Assembly (NCBI GenBank): GCA_026002935.1
Contig: BPGH01000001.1
Location: forward strand, 1,351,965 to 1,415,964
Source of the DNA: Acidimicrobiia bacterium
Lineage (GTDB): Bacteria; Actinomycetota; Acidimicrobiia; IMCC26256; PALSA-610
Direction of reading: 5' to 3'
Length of the DNA: 64,000 nt
Under the pieces are notes generated by a model. It saw only the letters and a list, made by a program, of their open reading frames with translations. It was not told the origin of the DNA and made no database searches. Shown in pieces: positions 34,004-46,318 of the stretch; the first letter of the stretch is position 1, and each line of letters begins with the position of its first letter. Made by a program: the position numbers and the translations under genes.

Positions 34004-34564
34004 ATGGACGTCGTCGTGTCGGGCAAGCACGCCGAGGTCGGTGCCGGGCTCCGGGCGCACACGCTCGAGAAGGTCCAGCGGATCGAGCGCTTCGCCACCG
34101 ACGTGCGCCGGGTCGACGTCGAGTACCGCGTGCTCGCGGCCCGCCGCGCCGACGACTCGCACACCTGCGAGATCCTCGTGCACCTGAGCCGGCACCTCGT
34201 GAAGGGCCAGGCCAGCGCGCCCGACCACCCGGTCGCGCTCGACCTGGCGCTGGAGAAGGTCGAGGCGCAGATGCGGCGCCTCCACGAGCGGCGCGTGCGG
34301 CGCCGCAACGGCGCGAAGGTCCGGGCCGACGGCGCGCGGCCCGCACCGCCCGGCGCGCCCGACGAGGCCGAGGACCACGCGGGCGGCCCGGTGGTGCGGA
34401 CCAAGCGCATCGAGGTCAAGCCGATGGACGTCGAGGAGGCCGCGCTGCAGATGGAGCTGCTCGGCCACGACTTCTTCCTGTTCACGGTGGCCGAGACGGG
34501 CCGGGCCGCGGTGCTCTACCGCCGCCGCGACGGCGACCTGGGCATCATCGAGGCCGCGGGCTGA
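34004..34564 (+). CDS. hpf: ribosome hibernation promoting factor, long form
   Basis: A 186-residue long HPF/RaiA. The N-terminal domain (MDVVVSGKHAEVGAGLRAHTLEKV) binds in the ribosomal decoding region, and the C-terminal domain (IEVKPMDVEEAALQMELLGHDFFLFTVAETGRAAVLYRR) drives 100S dimer formation. The two are joined by a basic linker (about residues 95-125). Length matches the long form found in actinobacteria. It precedes secA, as is common. Its strong -10 box suggests stress or growth-phase control. Confidence 0.92.
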   Translation: MDVVVSGKHAEVGAGLRAHTLEKVQRIERFATDVRRVDVEYRVLAARRADDSHTCEILVHLSRHLVKGQASAPDHPVALDLALEKVEAQMRRLHERRVRRRNGAKVRADGARPAPPGAPDEAEDHAGGPVVRTKRIEVKPMDVEEAALQMELLGHDFFLFTVAETGRAAVLYRRRDGDLGIIEAAG

Positions 34565-34569
34565 GCCCC

Positions 34570-35241
34570 GTGGCCGGGGCCCCCGAACCGATCCGCGTCC
34601 TGGTCGCCGACGCCCACGAGCTGGCCCGCCGGGGGCTCGAGAGCGTGCTGCAGGCCGAGCCGGGCATCGCGGTCGTCGGCGAGCTGGCCGACGGCGCGCA
34701 CGCCGCCCGGCGGGTCCGGGACCTCCGGCCCGACGTCGTGCTGATGGCCGTGCGGATGCCGGGCGCCGGCGGGATCGACGCGCTCCGCAGCCTGCGCGAG
34801 GTGGACTCGGAGGTGCGCGTCGTGATGCTCGCCGACTCCGACGACGCGGACGACCTCGTCGCCGCCGTGCGGGCCGGCGCCGACGGCTACCTCCTGAAGG
34901 ACGAGGCGGCCGTCGGGATCGCCGAGGCCGTACGCACCGTGTACCGCGGCGGGGCCGTGCTGGCCCCCGCACTGACGCGCGCGCTCTTCGACGCGTGCCG
35001 GCGCGTGGCCTCCGGCGACGAGGGCACCGCCGACGGCCGGCGGCGCCTCAGCCCGCGCGAGCTCGAGGTCCTCCGGCTGGTCGCGCGCGGGCGGTCCAAC
35101 CGCGAGATCGCCGCGGAGCTGGTGATCGCGCAGGACACGGTCAAGAACCACGTGCGCAACATCCTCGGCAAGCTGAAGCTCAAGTCGCGCACCGAGGCCG
35201 CGACCTACGCCGTGCGCGAGCGGCTCTTCGACGCCCCCTGA
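34570..35241 (+). CDS. LuxR-type response regulator with degenerate receiver domain
   Basis: A 223-residue NarL/LuxR-family regulator: receiver domain (residues about 8-120) and LuxR HTH (about 158-215: [41 protein letters not shown]). The expected phosphoacceptor in PDVVLMDVRMP is alanine (Ala60, codon GCC at 34747-34749), and the second acidic-pocket residue is Ala15 (VADAH instead of VADDH). The conserved Lys (GYLLKDE) is kept. The protein therefore probably works without phosphorylation. No histidine kinase is nearby. GTG 34570 is 5 bases after the hpf stop. Confidence 0.88.
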   Translation: MAGAPEPIRVLVADAHELARRGLESVLQAEPGIAVVGELADGAHAARRVRDLRPDVVLMAVRMPGAGGIDALRSLREVDSEVRVVMLADSDDADDLVAAVRAGADGYLLKDEAAVGIAEAVRTVYRGGAVLAPALTRALFDACRRVASGDEGTADGRRRLSPRELEVLRLVARGRSNREIAAELVIAQDTVKNHVRNILGKLKLKSRTEAATYAVRERLFDAP

Positions 35242-35304
35242 CACCCCGGGCGGGGGTCCCCGGTGACGCCCGGGCCGCGGGACGGCGGCCCGGGGCCGCC
35301 CACG

Positions 35305-35310
35305 TAGACT
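35305..35310 (+). promoter_or_regulatory. TAGACT -10 box upstream of secA
   Basis: TAGACT ends 12 bases before ATG 35323, which would give a very short leader of about 5 bases without a ribosome-binding site. Confidence 0.4.
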
Positions 35311-35322
35311 CGCTCCTCGTCT

Positions 35323-38146
<2,824 letters not shown>

Positions 38147-38156
38147 GGGCCGGGAC

Positions 38157-39267
38157 GTGCGCGACTTCGCCGAGGACCTCGCCGAGCTCGACAAGCGCGT
38201 CCGCGACGCCCGCGGTACCTGCGCGTCGACGAGCTGCGCGCCCGGCTCGGCCGAGCTCGAGGCGGAGGCGGCCGACCCCGGCCTGTGGGACGACCCGGAG
38301 AAGGGGCGCAGGGTCACCACGGAGCTCGCCCGGGTGCGCGACGACGTCGAGCTCGTCGAGGGGCTGGAACGGCGCGTGAGCGACCTCGAGACGCTCTTCG
38401 AGCTCGCGCGCGAGGAGGGCGACGAGTCGGTCGAGCCGGAGATCGCCGACGGTGTCGCCCGCGCGCGCGCCGACCTCGACCAGCTGGAGCTGCGCGCGCT
38501 GTTCAGCGGCGAGCACGACGAGCGCGACGCGATCTGCGAGGTGCACTCGGGCGCCGGGGCGGTACCGACGCGCAGGACTGGGCCGAGATGCTGCTGCGCA
38601 TGTACCGCCGCTGGGCCGAGGCGCACGGCTTCGAGGTCGAGATCGACGAGGTGCAGGAGGGCCAGGAGGCGGGCATCACGTCCGCGACGTTCATCGTGAA
38701 GGGGCGCTACGCCTACGGGATGCTCGCGGGCGAGCGCGGCGTGCACCGGCTGATCCGCATCTCGCCGTTCGACGCGAACGCCCGGCGCCAGACCGCGTTC
38801 GCGTCGTTCGACTGCGTCCCGGCGCTCGACGAGGCCGAGGAGCCGGAGATCGACCCGAACGACCTGCGCATCGACACGTACCGTTCGTCGGGCGCCGGCG
38901 GCCAGCACGTCAACGTGACCGACTCGGCCGTGCGCATCACGCACCTCCCGACCGGCATCGTCGTGTCGTGCCAGAACGAGCGGTCGCAGATCCAGAACCG
39001 CGCGAAGGCGATGCAGATCCTCGCCGCGCGCCTCGCCGGAGCGCCAGCGCGAGGAGCGGCGGCGGGAGATCGAGGCACTCGCGGGCGACAAGCGCGACGT
39101 CGCGTTCGGCAGCCAGATCCGCTACCTACACGCTCGCGCCGTACCAGCTCGTGAAGGACGAACGCACCCGCCACGAGACGGGCAACGTGCAGGCCGTGCT
39201 CGACGGCGACCTCGACGAGTTCGTCGAGGCGTACCTGCACTGGCGCCGGGCCTCCGACCAGCGGTGA
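38157..39267 (+). CDS. prfB: peptide chain release factor 2 (about five indels)
   Basis: RF2 releases peptides at UGA and UAA. Pieces in order: [100 protein letters not shown] (the GGQ loop), [15 protein letters not shown] and [21 protein letters not shown]. Frames change near 38213 (two extra bases), 38250, 38556 (two extra), 39040 and 39125. Corrected length is 367 residues. The first shift lies near where E. coli prfB has its programmed frameshift, but no in-frame UGA exists here. GTG 38157 follows secA by 10 bases. Confidence 0.93.
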
Positions 39268-39337
39268 CGCTCCGCGCGATCGCCGGACGGTGCGGTCGCG
39301 GCTGCTATCGTCGGGGTCTCCCCGTGACCCACTGCGC

Positions 39338-40025
39338 ATGATCCGCTTCGAGAACGTCACCAAGGTCTACAAGGGCGACGTCGCCGCCCTGCGCGACATC
39401 TCCCTGGAGATCAACAAGGGGGAGTTCGTCTTCCTGGTCGGCCCGTCCGGCTCGGGGAAGTCGACGTTCCTCAAGCTGCTGCTGCGCGACGAGGTCGCGA
39501 CCGAGGGTCGCGTCCTCGTCGCCGGGCCGTGACATCGCGCGCCTCGGGGCGTGGAAGGTGCCGCACCTGCGCCGCAACATCGGGTGCGTGTTCCAGGACT
39601 TCAAGCTCCTGCCGAACAAGACGGTGTACGAGAACGTCGCCTTCGCGCTCGAGGTGATCGGGCGCCCGAAGCACATCATCAGGACGCAGGTGCCGCAGAT
39701 CCTCGAGCTCGTCGGGCTCGCGAAGAAGGCCGAGAACTTCCCGACCGAGCTGTCCGGCGGCGAGCAGCAGCGGGTGTCGATCGCGCGGGCGTTCGTCAAC
39801 CGGCCGCTCATCCTCCTCGCCGACGAGCCGACCGGCAACCTCGACCCGGCGACGACCGTGGGCATCATGCGACTGCTCGACCGGATCAACCGCACGGGCA
39901 CCACGGTCGTCATGGCCACGCACGACCAGCGGATCGTGGACGCGATGCGCCGCCGCGTGCTCGAGCTCGACCACGGGCAGCTCGTGCGCGACCAGGCGCG
40001 CGGCGTCTACGGCGTCGGCACCTGA
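39338..40025 (+). CDS. ftsE: cell division ATP-binding protein FtsE (one frameshift near 39525)
   Basis: ABC ATPase that, with FtsX, controls a peptidoglycan hydrolase at the septum. Motifs: [21 protein letters not shown], Walker [11 protein letters not shown]-loop [17 protein letters not shown], signature [15 protein letters not shown], Walker [15 protein letters not shown] and the switch His in [10 protein letters not shown]. One extra G in GCCGGGCCGTG (39521-39530) creates a false stop. Corrected length is 228 residues. ATG 39338 starts at the conserved N-terminus. FtsX follows 16 bases after the stop. Confidence 0.95.
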
Positions 40026-40041
40026 CGGGATCCCGATCGAC

Positions 40042-40923
40042 ATGTCGCGACTCGCCTACTTCGTCCGCGAAACGCTGATCTCGCTGCGGCGGAACCTCCT
40101 GATGACGCTGGCGGGGATCATCACGGTCGCCGTCTCGCTCGCGCTGTTCGGCGGCATCCGGCTCGTGCAGCGGGTGGTCGATCACGGCACGAGCAAGTGG
40201 AAGGACGGCGTCGAGCTCGAGATCTTCATGGAGGTCGACGCCGGCGAGGCCCAGATCGCCGACGTCCGCGCGCAGCTCGAGGCGGACGAGGATGTCCGCA
40301 GCTTCGAGTTCCTCACCAAGGAGGACGCGTACGAGGAGTTCAAGCGGATCTTCCGCGACCAGCCGGCGCTCATCGAGAGCACGACCCCGGACGCGCTGCC
40401 GACGTCGTTCCGCGTCGCGCCGACGGAGGCCGAGCTGACCGAGCAGGTGAAACGGCGCTTCGAGTCGGTGCCGGGCGTCGACGAGGTGATCACGCCGGAG
40501 GAGCAGATCGAGAAGATCCTCGACATCACGCGCTGGATCAACTTCGTCTTCACGGCGATGGCGGTCGTGCTGCTCGCGTCGTCGATCTTCCTCATCGTCA
40601 ACACGATCCGCTTGGCCACCTTCGCCCGCCGGCGCGAGATCGAGGTCATGAAGCTGGTCGGCGCGTCCAACTGGTTCGTGCGGATCCCGTTCATGGCCGA
40701 GGGCTTCGTGCAGGGCGCGATCGGCGCGGGCTTCGCGTTCGGCCTGATCTTCGCCCTGAAGATCGTGATCGCCGACTTCGTCGCGGGCGCCCAGCGCCTG
40801 TGGGGCGGCTTCTACGTGACGAACGCGGACGCGATCAGCGTCGGCGTGCTCGTGCTCGTGATCGGGGCCGGCGTGGGGGTGCTGGGCTCGGTCATCGGCC
40901 TGCGCCGCTTCCTCGACGCCTGA
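40042..40923 (+). CDS. ftsX: cell division protein FtsX
   Basis: Permease-like partner of FtsE, 293 residues. A cytoplasmic start (SRLAYFVRETLISLRRNLLMTL) leads into the first helix. A periplasmic domain of about 120 residues (ELEIFMEVDAGEAQ...) is followed by three helices near residues 172-290 (NFVFTAMAVVLLASSIFLIVN, FVQGAIGAGFAFGLIFAL, VGVLVLVIGAGVGVLGSVIGL). The family motif EIEVMKLVGASNWFVRIPFM is present. The periplasmic domain would bind the coiled coil of the LytM protein encoded next. Confidence 0.95.
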   Translation: MSRLAYFVRETLISLRRNLLMTLAGIITVAVSLALFGGIRLVQRVVDHGTSKWKDGVELEIFMEVDAGEAQIADVRAQLEADEDVRSFEFLTKEDAYEEFKRIFRDQPALIESTTPDALPTSFRVAPTEAELTEQVKRRFESVPGVDEVITPEEQIEKILDITRWINFVFTAMAVVLLASSIFLIVNTIRLATFARRREIEVMKLVGASNWFVRIPFMAEGFVQGAIGAGFAFGLIFALKIVIADFVAGAQRLWGGFYVTNADAISVGVLVLVIGAGVGVLGSVIGLRRFLDA

Positions 40924-40995
40924 GCCGGCCGTCCCCGGCGGCCCGCGCCGGGTGCCGCCCCCGCCCCCCGGCCCCGGCCGCCGGGTGCGGATCCC

Positions 40996-41017
40996 GCCGC
41001 CGAGGCCTCTCGGCGGC
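40996..41017 (+). terminator. hairpin after ftsX
   Basis: A perfect 9-base stem (GCCGCCGAG / CTCGGCGGC) with loop GCCT lies 73 bases after the ftsX stop and before the promoter of the LytM gene. There is no T-run. Confidence 0.55.
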
Positions 41018-41061
41018 CCGGTCCCTGCCGATCAGGGCTGGTCGACGACCCTCGCGCCCTG

Positions 41062-41090
41062 TTGTTGGTGTGGCCGATGTTGCTTACGAT
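41062..41090 (+). promoter_or_regulatory. TTGTTG-N17-TACGAT promoter, leaderless LytM gene
   Basis: TTGTTG (41062-41067), a 17-base spacer and TACGAT (41085-41090) form one of the best promoters in the window. GTG 41098 begins 7 bases after the -10, so the mRNA would start at or beside the start codon. Upstream in-frame starts at 41068, 41077 and 41089 lie inside the promoter. Confidence 0.6.
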
Positions 41091-41097
41091 GCGCGCC

Positions 41098-42324
41098 GTG
41101 CTCGGGAGGCTGGTCGCCCGCGGCGCCTCCCCCCGGCCGACCCGGCGGGGGCGGCGGCTCGCCCCGGCCCTCGCGCTCGCACTCTGCGCCACGATGGCGG
41201 CCGCGCCGGGGCGCGCGCAGGAGTCGCGTGACGACCGCGTCCGCGAGCTGCGCGAGGCGATCGGCGAGGCGTCGGCGGCCGAGACGGCGGCGCTGCGCGA
41301 GCTGAGCGGCATCCGGGCGCGGCGGGCCGAGCTCGACCGCGCGGTCGCGGCCTTCGACCGCCAGGTGCGCGAGGTCGAGGCGCGCATCGGTGCGCTGCAG
41401 GCCGAGGTCGAGCGCGCGACCGCCGAGGCGGCCGAGCTCGACCGGCGCGCCGAGGAGACCGGCCGCGACCTGCGCGAGGCGGAGCTGCTCGCGGCGGGGG
41501 CGGCCGCGGAGCTGTACCGCACCGAGGGTGCGGTGCCGCTGTTCGGGCACGCGTTCGACGCCGACAACGTGCAGGACCTGTCGGTCGGCGTCGTCTACCT
41601 CCGGTACGTCTCGCGGGAGCGGCGCGACGCGGTGAGCGCGCTCGCCGAGCTCCGGGAGGAGATCGAGCGACTCGAGGCGGAGGCGACTGCCCGGCGCGAC
41701 CGCGCCGCCGAGGCGCAGCGAGAGGCGGAGGCCGAGCACGAGGAGCTCGCGGCCCTGCGGGCGGAGCAGCAGCGCAAGCGGGACGAGGTGGCGCGTGAGG
41801 AGCGGCGCGAGCAGCAGCTCGTCGCGTCGATCCGCGACCGGAAGGAGGAGTTCACCTCCGAGCTCGCGACGCTCCAGGCGTCGTCGAACGCGATCGGCGG
41901 CCTCCTGTCGGGCCGGCAGGCGGGCCAGCGGCGCGGCGAGGGCTTCTCGCTCGTCCGGCCGGTGCCCGGCCGCATCACGAGCGGGTTCGGGCCGCGGGTC
42001 CACCCGGTCCTCGGCACGACGCGGATGCACAACGGCGTCGACATGAGCGCGTCGTACGGGACGCCCATCCGTGCCGGCGCCGCGGGCACCGTCGCGTTCG
42101 CCGGGGTGCGCAGCGGCTACGGCAACACCGTGATCATCGACCACGGCAACCAGTACGCGACGCTCTACGCGCACGCGTCGGCCCTGTACGTCTCGACGGG
42201 GGAGCGGGTGTCGGCAGGCGAGCGGATCGCGGCGGCCGGGGCGAGCGGGCTCGCCACCGGGCCGCACCTGCACTTCGAGGTCCGGATCCTCGGCGTGCCG
42301 GTCAACCCCGTGCCGTACCTCTGA
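41098..42324 (+). CDS. coiled-coil LytM (M23) peptidoglycan hydrolase, FtsEX partner
   Basis: A 408-residue exported protein: signal peptide (RRLAPALALALCATMAAAPGRAQ), a long antiparallel coiled coil (about residues 43-270) and a C-terminal M23 domain. The layout is that of EnvC-like FtsEX effectors. The zinc ligands are intact: HNGVD (HxxxD), YAHAS and GPHLHFE (HxH). E. coli EnvC has lost its catalytic residues and acts as an activator, so this protein probably cuts peptide cross-links itself. The gene follows ftsEX but has its own promoter. GTG 41098 is chosen from the promoter position; ATG 41089 is the alternative. Confidence 0.88.
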   Translation: MLGRLVARGASPRPTRRGRRLAPALALALCATMAAAPGRAQESRDDRVRELREAIGEASAAETAALRELSGIRARRAELDRAVAAFDRQVREVEARIGALQAEVERATAEAAELDRRAEETGRDLREAELLAAGAAAELYRTEGAVPLFGHAFDADNVQDLSVGVVYLRYVSRERRDAVSALAELREEIERLEAEATARRDRAAEAQREAEAEHEELAALRAEQQRKRDEVAREERREQQLVASIRDRKEEFTSELATLQASSNAIGGLLSGRQAGQRRGEGFSLVRPVPGRITSGFGPRVHPVLGTTRMHNGVDMSASYGTPIRAGAAGTVAFAGVRSGYGNTVIIDHGNQYATLYAHASALYVSTGERVSAGERIAAAGASGLATGPHLHFEVRILGVPVNPVPYL

Positions 42325-42361
42325 CCGCACCGCCGTCCGCCCGATGCCGCGGCGGAGCGCG

Positions 42362-43252
42362 TCAGGTCTGGATCGGCAGCACGTGCGCCGCGCCGGCGGC
42401 GAGCTCGTCGTCCCAGTCGGGCGGCTCGGCCAGGGGGACGAGCACCAGCTTCGAGAACCCGGCCGCGACGTAGCGTTCGCACAGCTCCCGCACCCCCGGC
42501 CAGCCGCGCGCGACGAGGTCGTCCACCGCCGCACCGGGATTGCGGGCCGCGATCAGGTCGCGCACCGGGTCGGGCACCGGGCCGTGCGTGTACAGCACCA
42601 TCGCCCCGAAGTGCTCCGGGTCGACGGTGCGCCCGGCGGCCGCCGCCGCCTCCTCGACGATCGCGCGTCCCGCCGCGCACTGGCCGGGCGTCGTGAACGA
42701 CGCGAGCCAGCCGTCGCCGAGCCGGCCGACCCGCCGCAGCTCCGACGGCGCGCGCCCGCCGAGCCACACGTCGAGGGGGTGCGCGGGCTTCGGCAGGACC
42801 GACATCCGTGCGTAGCGGTACCAGGTGCCCTCGTGGTCGACCGCGTCCTCCGACCAGAACCGCCGCACCAGGGGGAGCGCCTCGTCGAACATCGACGCGC
42901 GGTCGGCGCGCGCCACGCCGAACGCCTGCTGCTCGAGCGCGTGCACGATCCCGAGCCCGAACGACGGCAGCGCCCGCCCGCCCGACAGCACGTCGAGCGT
43001 CGCCCATTCCTTGGCGACGAGCGCCGGGCTGCGGCCCGGCAGGACCGACACGCTCGTGCCGAGCTTGATGCGGGAGGTGCGGGCCGCGGCGTACGTGAGG
43101 CCGAGCAGCGGGTCGGGCGCGGGCCCGCTCACGCGCTCCGACAGCCACAGCGAGTCGAAGCCGTGGCGCTCGATCGCCTCCGCGAGGCGGCCCAGGCCGG
43201 CGCCGTCGAGCGGTCGGAGGTTGCCGAGGCCGTAGCCGACGCGGACCTTCAC
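42362..43252 (-). CDS. LLM-class F420-dependent oxidoreductase
   Basis: Luciferase-like TIM-barrel oxidoreductase of 296 residues, a class in actinobacteria that usually uses F420 (family knowledge). Features: VGYGLGNLRPLDGAGLGRLAEAIERHGFDSLWLSERV, KLGTSVSVLPGRSPALVAKEWATLDVLSGGR, PLDVWLGGRAPSELRRVGRLGDGWL and a C-terminal VLVPLAEP. GTG 43252 lies just downstream of the acyl-CoA dehydrogenase stop (31 bases), so the two probably share a transcript. Substrate unknown. The cofD/cofE operon in this window shows the organism makes F420. Confidence 0.85.
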   Translation of the reverse strand: MKVRVGYGLGNLRPLDGAGLGRLAEAIERHGFDSLWLSERVSGPAPDPLLGLTYAAARTSRIKLGTSVSVLPGRSPALVAKEWATLDVLSGGRALPSFGLGIVHALEQQAFGVARADRASMFDEALPLVRRFWSEDAVDHEGTWYRYARMSVLPKPAHPLDVWLGGRAPSELRRVGRLGDGWLASFTTPGQCAAGRAIVEEAAAAAGRTVDPEHFGAMVLYTHGPVPDPVRDLIAARNPGAAVDDLVARGWPGVRELCERYVAAGFSKLVLVPLAEPPDWDDELAAGAAHVLPIQT

Positions 43253-43283
43253 CGCCGCCGCCCCCGCACGGGTGCGCGCCCGG

Positions 43284-44519
43284 TCACCGGCGGCGCTCGT
43301 GCCCGGCCGGGCGGAGGTGCGCGTACCGCCCGAGCTCGCGCCGGGCGATCTGGCGCAGGTGCACCTCGTCGGGGCCGTCGACCAGGTGCAGCGTGCGCGC
43401 GTGCGCGTACATCGACGCGAGCGGCCAGTCGTCGGTGACGCCGGCGCCGCCGAAGAGCTGGATCGCCCGGTCGATCACGTCGGTGGCGACCCGGGCGGCC
43501 ACGACCTTGATCGCGGCGATCTCGGTCTGGGCCTGCTTCTTGCCGACCGTGTCCATCATCCACGCGGCCTTGAGCGTCAGCAGCCGTGCCTGCTCGATCT
43601 GGATCCGCGACTCGGCGATCCGCTCCCGCACCACCCCCTGGTCGGCGAGCGGCTGGCCGAAGGCGACGCGCATCTGCGCGCGCTGGCACATGAGGTCGAG
43701 TGCCCGTTCGGCGAGCCCGATCGCGCGCATGCAGTGGTGGATGCGGCCCGGGCCGAGGCGCGCCTGGGCGATCGCGAAGCCGCTGCCCTCCTCGCCGAGG
43801 AGGTTCTCGGCCGGCACGCGCACGTCCTCCCACAGCGTCTCGCCGTGGCCGCCGCCCTCCGAGTGACCGAACACGGGCAGCCCGCGCACGACCGTCACCC
43901 CCGGCGTGTCCATCGGGACCAGGATCATCGACTGGCGGTGGTACGGGTCGGCGTCGGGGTCGGTGACCCCCATGAAGATGGCGACCTTGCAGCGCGGGTC
44001 GAGCGCACCCGACGTGAACCACTTGTGCCCGTTGATCACGTAGTGGTCGCCGTCGCGCTCGATGCGGGAGGAGATGTTGAGCGCGTCGGAGGACGCCACC
44101 CACGGCTCCGTCATCGCGAAGCAGGACCGGATCTCGCCGTCGAGCAGGGGGCGCAGCCACCGTTCCTGCTGCAGCGGCGTGCCGAACTGGGCGAGGATCT
44201 CCATGTTGCCGGTGTCGGGGGCCGAGCAGTTCGTCGCCTCGGCGAGCAGCGGCGACGCGCCCATCACCTCGCACAGCGGCGCGTAGTCGAGGTTGGAGAG
44301 CCCGGCCCCGTGCTCGGCGTCGGGGAGGAACAGGTTCCACAGGCCGCGGCGCCTCGCCTCGGCCTTCAGGTCCTCCATGACCGGCGGCGGGAAGTGGGGG
44401 TCGCCCGACTCGGCCCGCTGCGCGCGGTAGACGGGCTCGGCGGGCCGCACCACCTCGGCGTCGAACGCGAGGAGCCGGGCCTTCAGCTCCTCCGAGCGGG
44501 CACTGGGTGCGAAGTCCAT
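43284..44519 (-). CDS. acyl-CoA dehydrogenase, ACAD11/FadE-like
   Basis: A 411-residue acyl-CoA dehydrogenase of the longer family with the N-terminal [24 protein letters not shown] segment, [89 protein letters not shown]. The DGPDEVH motif replaces the EGT-type motif of short-chain enzymes. ATG 44519 has an AAAGGA ribosome-binding site and a TAGGGT -10. It is divergent from a CoA-transferase gene. Confidence 0.9.
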   Translation of the reverse strand: MDFAPSARSEELKARLLAFDAEVVRPAEPVYRAQRAESGDPHFPPPVMEDLKAEARRRGLWNLFLPDAEHGAGLSNLDYAPLCEVMGASPLLAEATNCSAPDTGNMEILAQFGTPLQQERWLRPLLDGEIRSCFAMTEPWVASSDALNISSRIERDGDHYVINGHKWFTSGALDPRCKVAIFMGVTDPDADPYHRQSMILVPMDTPGVTVVRGLPVFGHSEGGGHGETLWEDVRVPAENLLGEEGSGFAIAQARLGPGRIHHCMRAIGLAERALDLMCQRAQMRVAFGQPLADQGVVRERIAESRIQIEQARLLTLKAAWMMDTVGKKQAQTEIAAIKVVAARVATDVIDRAIQLFGGAGVTDDWPLASMYAHARTLHLVDGPDEVHLRQIARRELGRYAHLRPAGHERRR

Positions 44520-44546
44520 GACGAGTCCTTTCCGTGACGCGCCGGC

Positions 44547-44556
44547 ACCCTAGCGT
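44547..44556. promoter_or_regulatory. overlapping divergent -10 boxes sharing one TA step
   Basis: ACCCTAGCGT reads TAGCGT on the plus strand (44551-44556, 8 bases before GTG 44565) and TAGGGT on the minus strand (44552-44547, upstream of the acyl-CoA dehydrogenase). The two promoters would compete for the same bases. Confidence 0.45.
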
Positions 44557-44564
44557 TGCGGACC

Positions 44565-45757
44565 GTGAGCGACACCCCGCTGGCCGGCCTGCGCGTCCTG
44601 GAGCTCGGCGCGTTCATCGCGGGGCCGTTCGCCGGCCAGCTCCTCGGCGACCTGGGCGCCGACGTCGTCAAGGTCGAGCCGCCCGGCGCGGGCGACATCA
44701 TGCGGCGCTACGGCGTGCGGGTCGACGGGCGCAGCCTCTGGTGGCCCGCGATCGCGCGGAACAAGCGCTCGGTCGCGATCGACCTGCGCGACGAACGCGG
44801 GCGCGACCTCGCGCGCCGGGTCGCGGCCCACTGCGACGTCGTGCTCGAGAACTTCAAGCCCGGCACCCTCGCGCGCTGGGGAATGGGCTACGAACGCCTC
44901 GCGGCCGCGAACCCCCGCGTCGTGCTCGTGCACGTGTCGGGGTTCGGGCAGACGGGGCCCCGGGCCGCCGACCCCGGGTTCGGCTCCATCGGCGAGGCGA
45001 TGGGCGGCATCCGTCACACCACCGGTGATCCCGACCGGCCCCCGGCGCGCACCGGGATCTCGATCGGCGACTCGCTCGCGGCGCTGTTCGCCGTGATCGG
45101 CACCCTCGCCGCGCTGCACGAGCGCGAGCGCAGCGGCCGGGGCCAGGAGGTCGACGTCGCGATCTACGAGGCGGTGCTCGCGGTCATGGAGTCGACCCTC
45201 GCCGACCACGAGGTCGCCGGGGTCGTGCGCGGCCGCACGGGCGGCGTCCTGCGCGACGTCGCGCCCGCGAACGCGTACCCGACCGCCGACGGTCGCGACG
45301 TGGTGATCGCGGGCAACGCGGACGCCGTCTTCGCCCGGCTCGCGGCCGCCATGGGGCGCCCCGACCTCGCCGGGCGCTACGCGACGCACGAGTCCCGCGC
45401 GGCCCACCAGCGGCTCCTCGACGAGGAGATCGCGCGCTGGACGGCGACGATGCGCTCGGACGAGCTGATCGCGCGGTTGCGGGCCCACGAGGTGCCGGTG
45501 GGCCTCATCTACACCGCGCCCGACATCCTCGCCGACCCGCACGTCGCCGCGCGCGAGATGGTGGTGCGCCTCGCGGCGGCCGGCTACGGGCACCGGTCCC
45601 GATGGCGGGCGTCGTCCCGAAGCTGTCGCGCACGCCCGGGTCGGTGCGCCACGCCGGGCCGGCGCTCGGCGAGCACACCGACGAGGTGCTGCGCGAGCTG
45701 GCCGGGGTGACGGACCGCGAGCTCGACGCGCTCCGGCGCGCCGGGGTGGTCGCGTGA
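44565..45757 (+). CDS. CaiB/BaiF family (type III) CoA-transferase (one frameshift near 45595)
   Basis: Transfers CoA between acyl-CoA and a carboxylic acid. Features: LAGLRVLELGAFIAGPFAGQLLGDLGADVVKVEPPGAGD, NKRSVAIDLRDERGR, CDVVLENFKPGTLARWGMGYERL, GQTGPRAADPGFGSIGEAMGG and RTGISIGDSLAALFAVIG. After AAGYG (near 45595) the frame changes and resumes as PVPMAGVVPKLSRTPGSVRHAGPALGEHTDEVL, the family C-terminus. Two extra bases (or one missing) explain it. Corrected length about 396 residues. GTG 44565 follows a TAGCGT box. Confidence 0.88.
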
Positions 45758-45762
45758 GCCGC

Positions 45763-46292
45763 TCAGACGCGGGTCGGCGCCGCCTCGAAGAACTCGATCG
45801 GCGGCGGCGTCGTGTCGACCTCGGGCGACTGCCGCGAGCCGGAGGCGGTGCTGCGAGCCGCCGCGTCGCGTCGTCGAGCACGCCGGTCGTCGTGCAGAAC
45901 TCGACCATGTTGCCGCTCGGGTCGTCGGCGTAGATGGAGACGCACCACCCGTGGTCGATCCGGGCCACGTCGTGACCGTGCGCGAGCAGGCGCTCGCGGC
46001 TGGCGTCGAGGTCGTCGAGGTCGGCCGCGGCGAACGCGATGTGGTTCACGAAGTTCGGCAGCCCGAGCCCCGTCGAGATCGCCGTGGGGAACTCGCCCAG
46101 GCCGTCGTCGTGCAGGTCCCACAGCGCGAGCATCTCGCCGTTGCCCGTGTCGTAGAAGAGGTGACGGGCCCAGCCGTGCTCGCGGAACGGGACGACGTCG
46201 ACCTTCACGAGCTCGAAGCCCATGGCGTCGCAGTAGAACCGGTGCGAGGCGTCGAGGTCCCGGGTCACGATCGCGACGTGGTGGAAGGCCAT
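45763..46292 (-). CDS. VOC-family (glyoxalase/extradiol dioxygenase-like) protein (one shift near 45862)
   Basis: A beta-alpha-beta-beta-beta metalloprotein of about 176 residues: FHHVAIVTRDLDASHRFYCDAMGFEL, GWARHLFYDTGNGEMLALWD, NFVNHIAFAAADLDDL and GWCVSIYADDPSGNMVEFCTTTG. The paired His and Glu residues fit the metal site of the superfamily. Reading changes frame near 45862 and ends in TASGSRQSPEVDTTPPPIEFFEAAPTRV at 45763. The reaction is unknown. It is convergent with the CoA-transferase (6 bases apart) and divergent from the pyridoxamine-phosphate oxidase gene. Confidence 0.8.
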
Positions 46293-46318
46293 GCGGCCAG
46301 TCTCGCAGGTGGTGCGCC

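Noticed and set aside
38205..38255. Programmed frameshift in prfB near codons 20-30, as in E. coli
   Set aside because: No in-frame UGA and no internal Shine-Dalgarno are present. The break is a +2 followed by a +1 that cancel, and the same gene has three more indels, so error is the simpler explanation.
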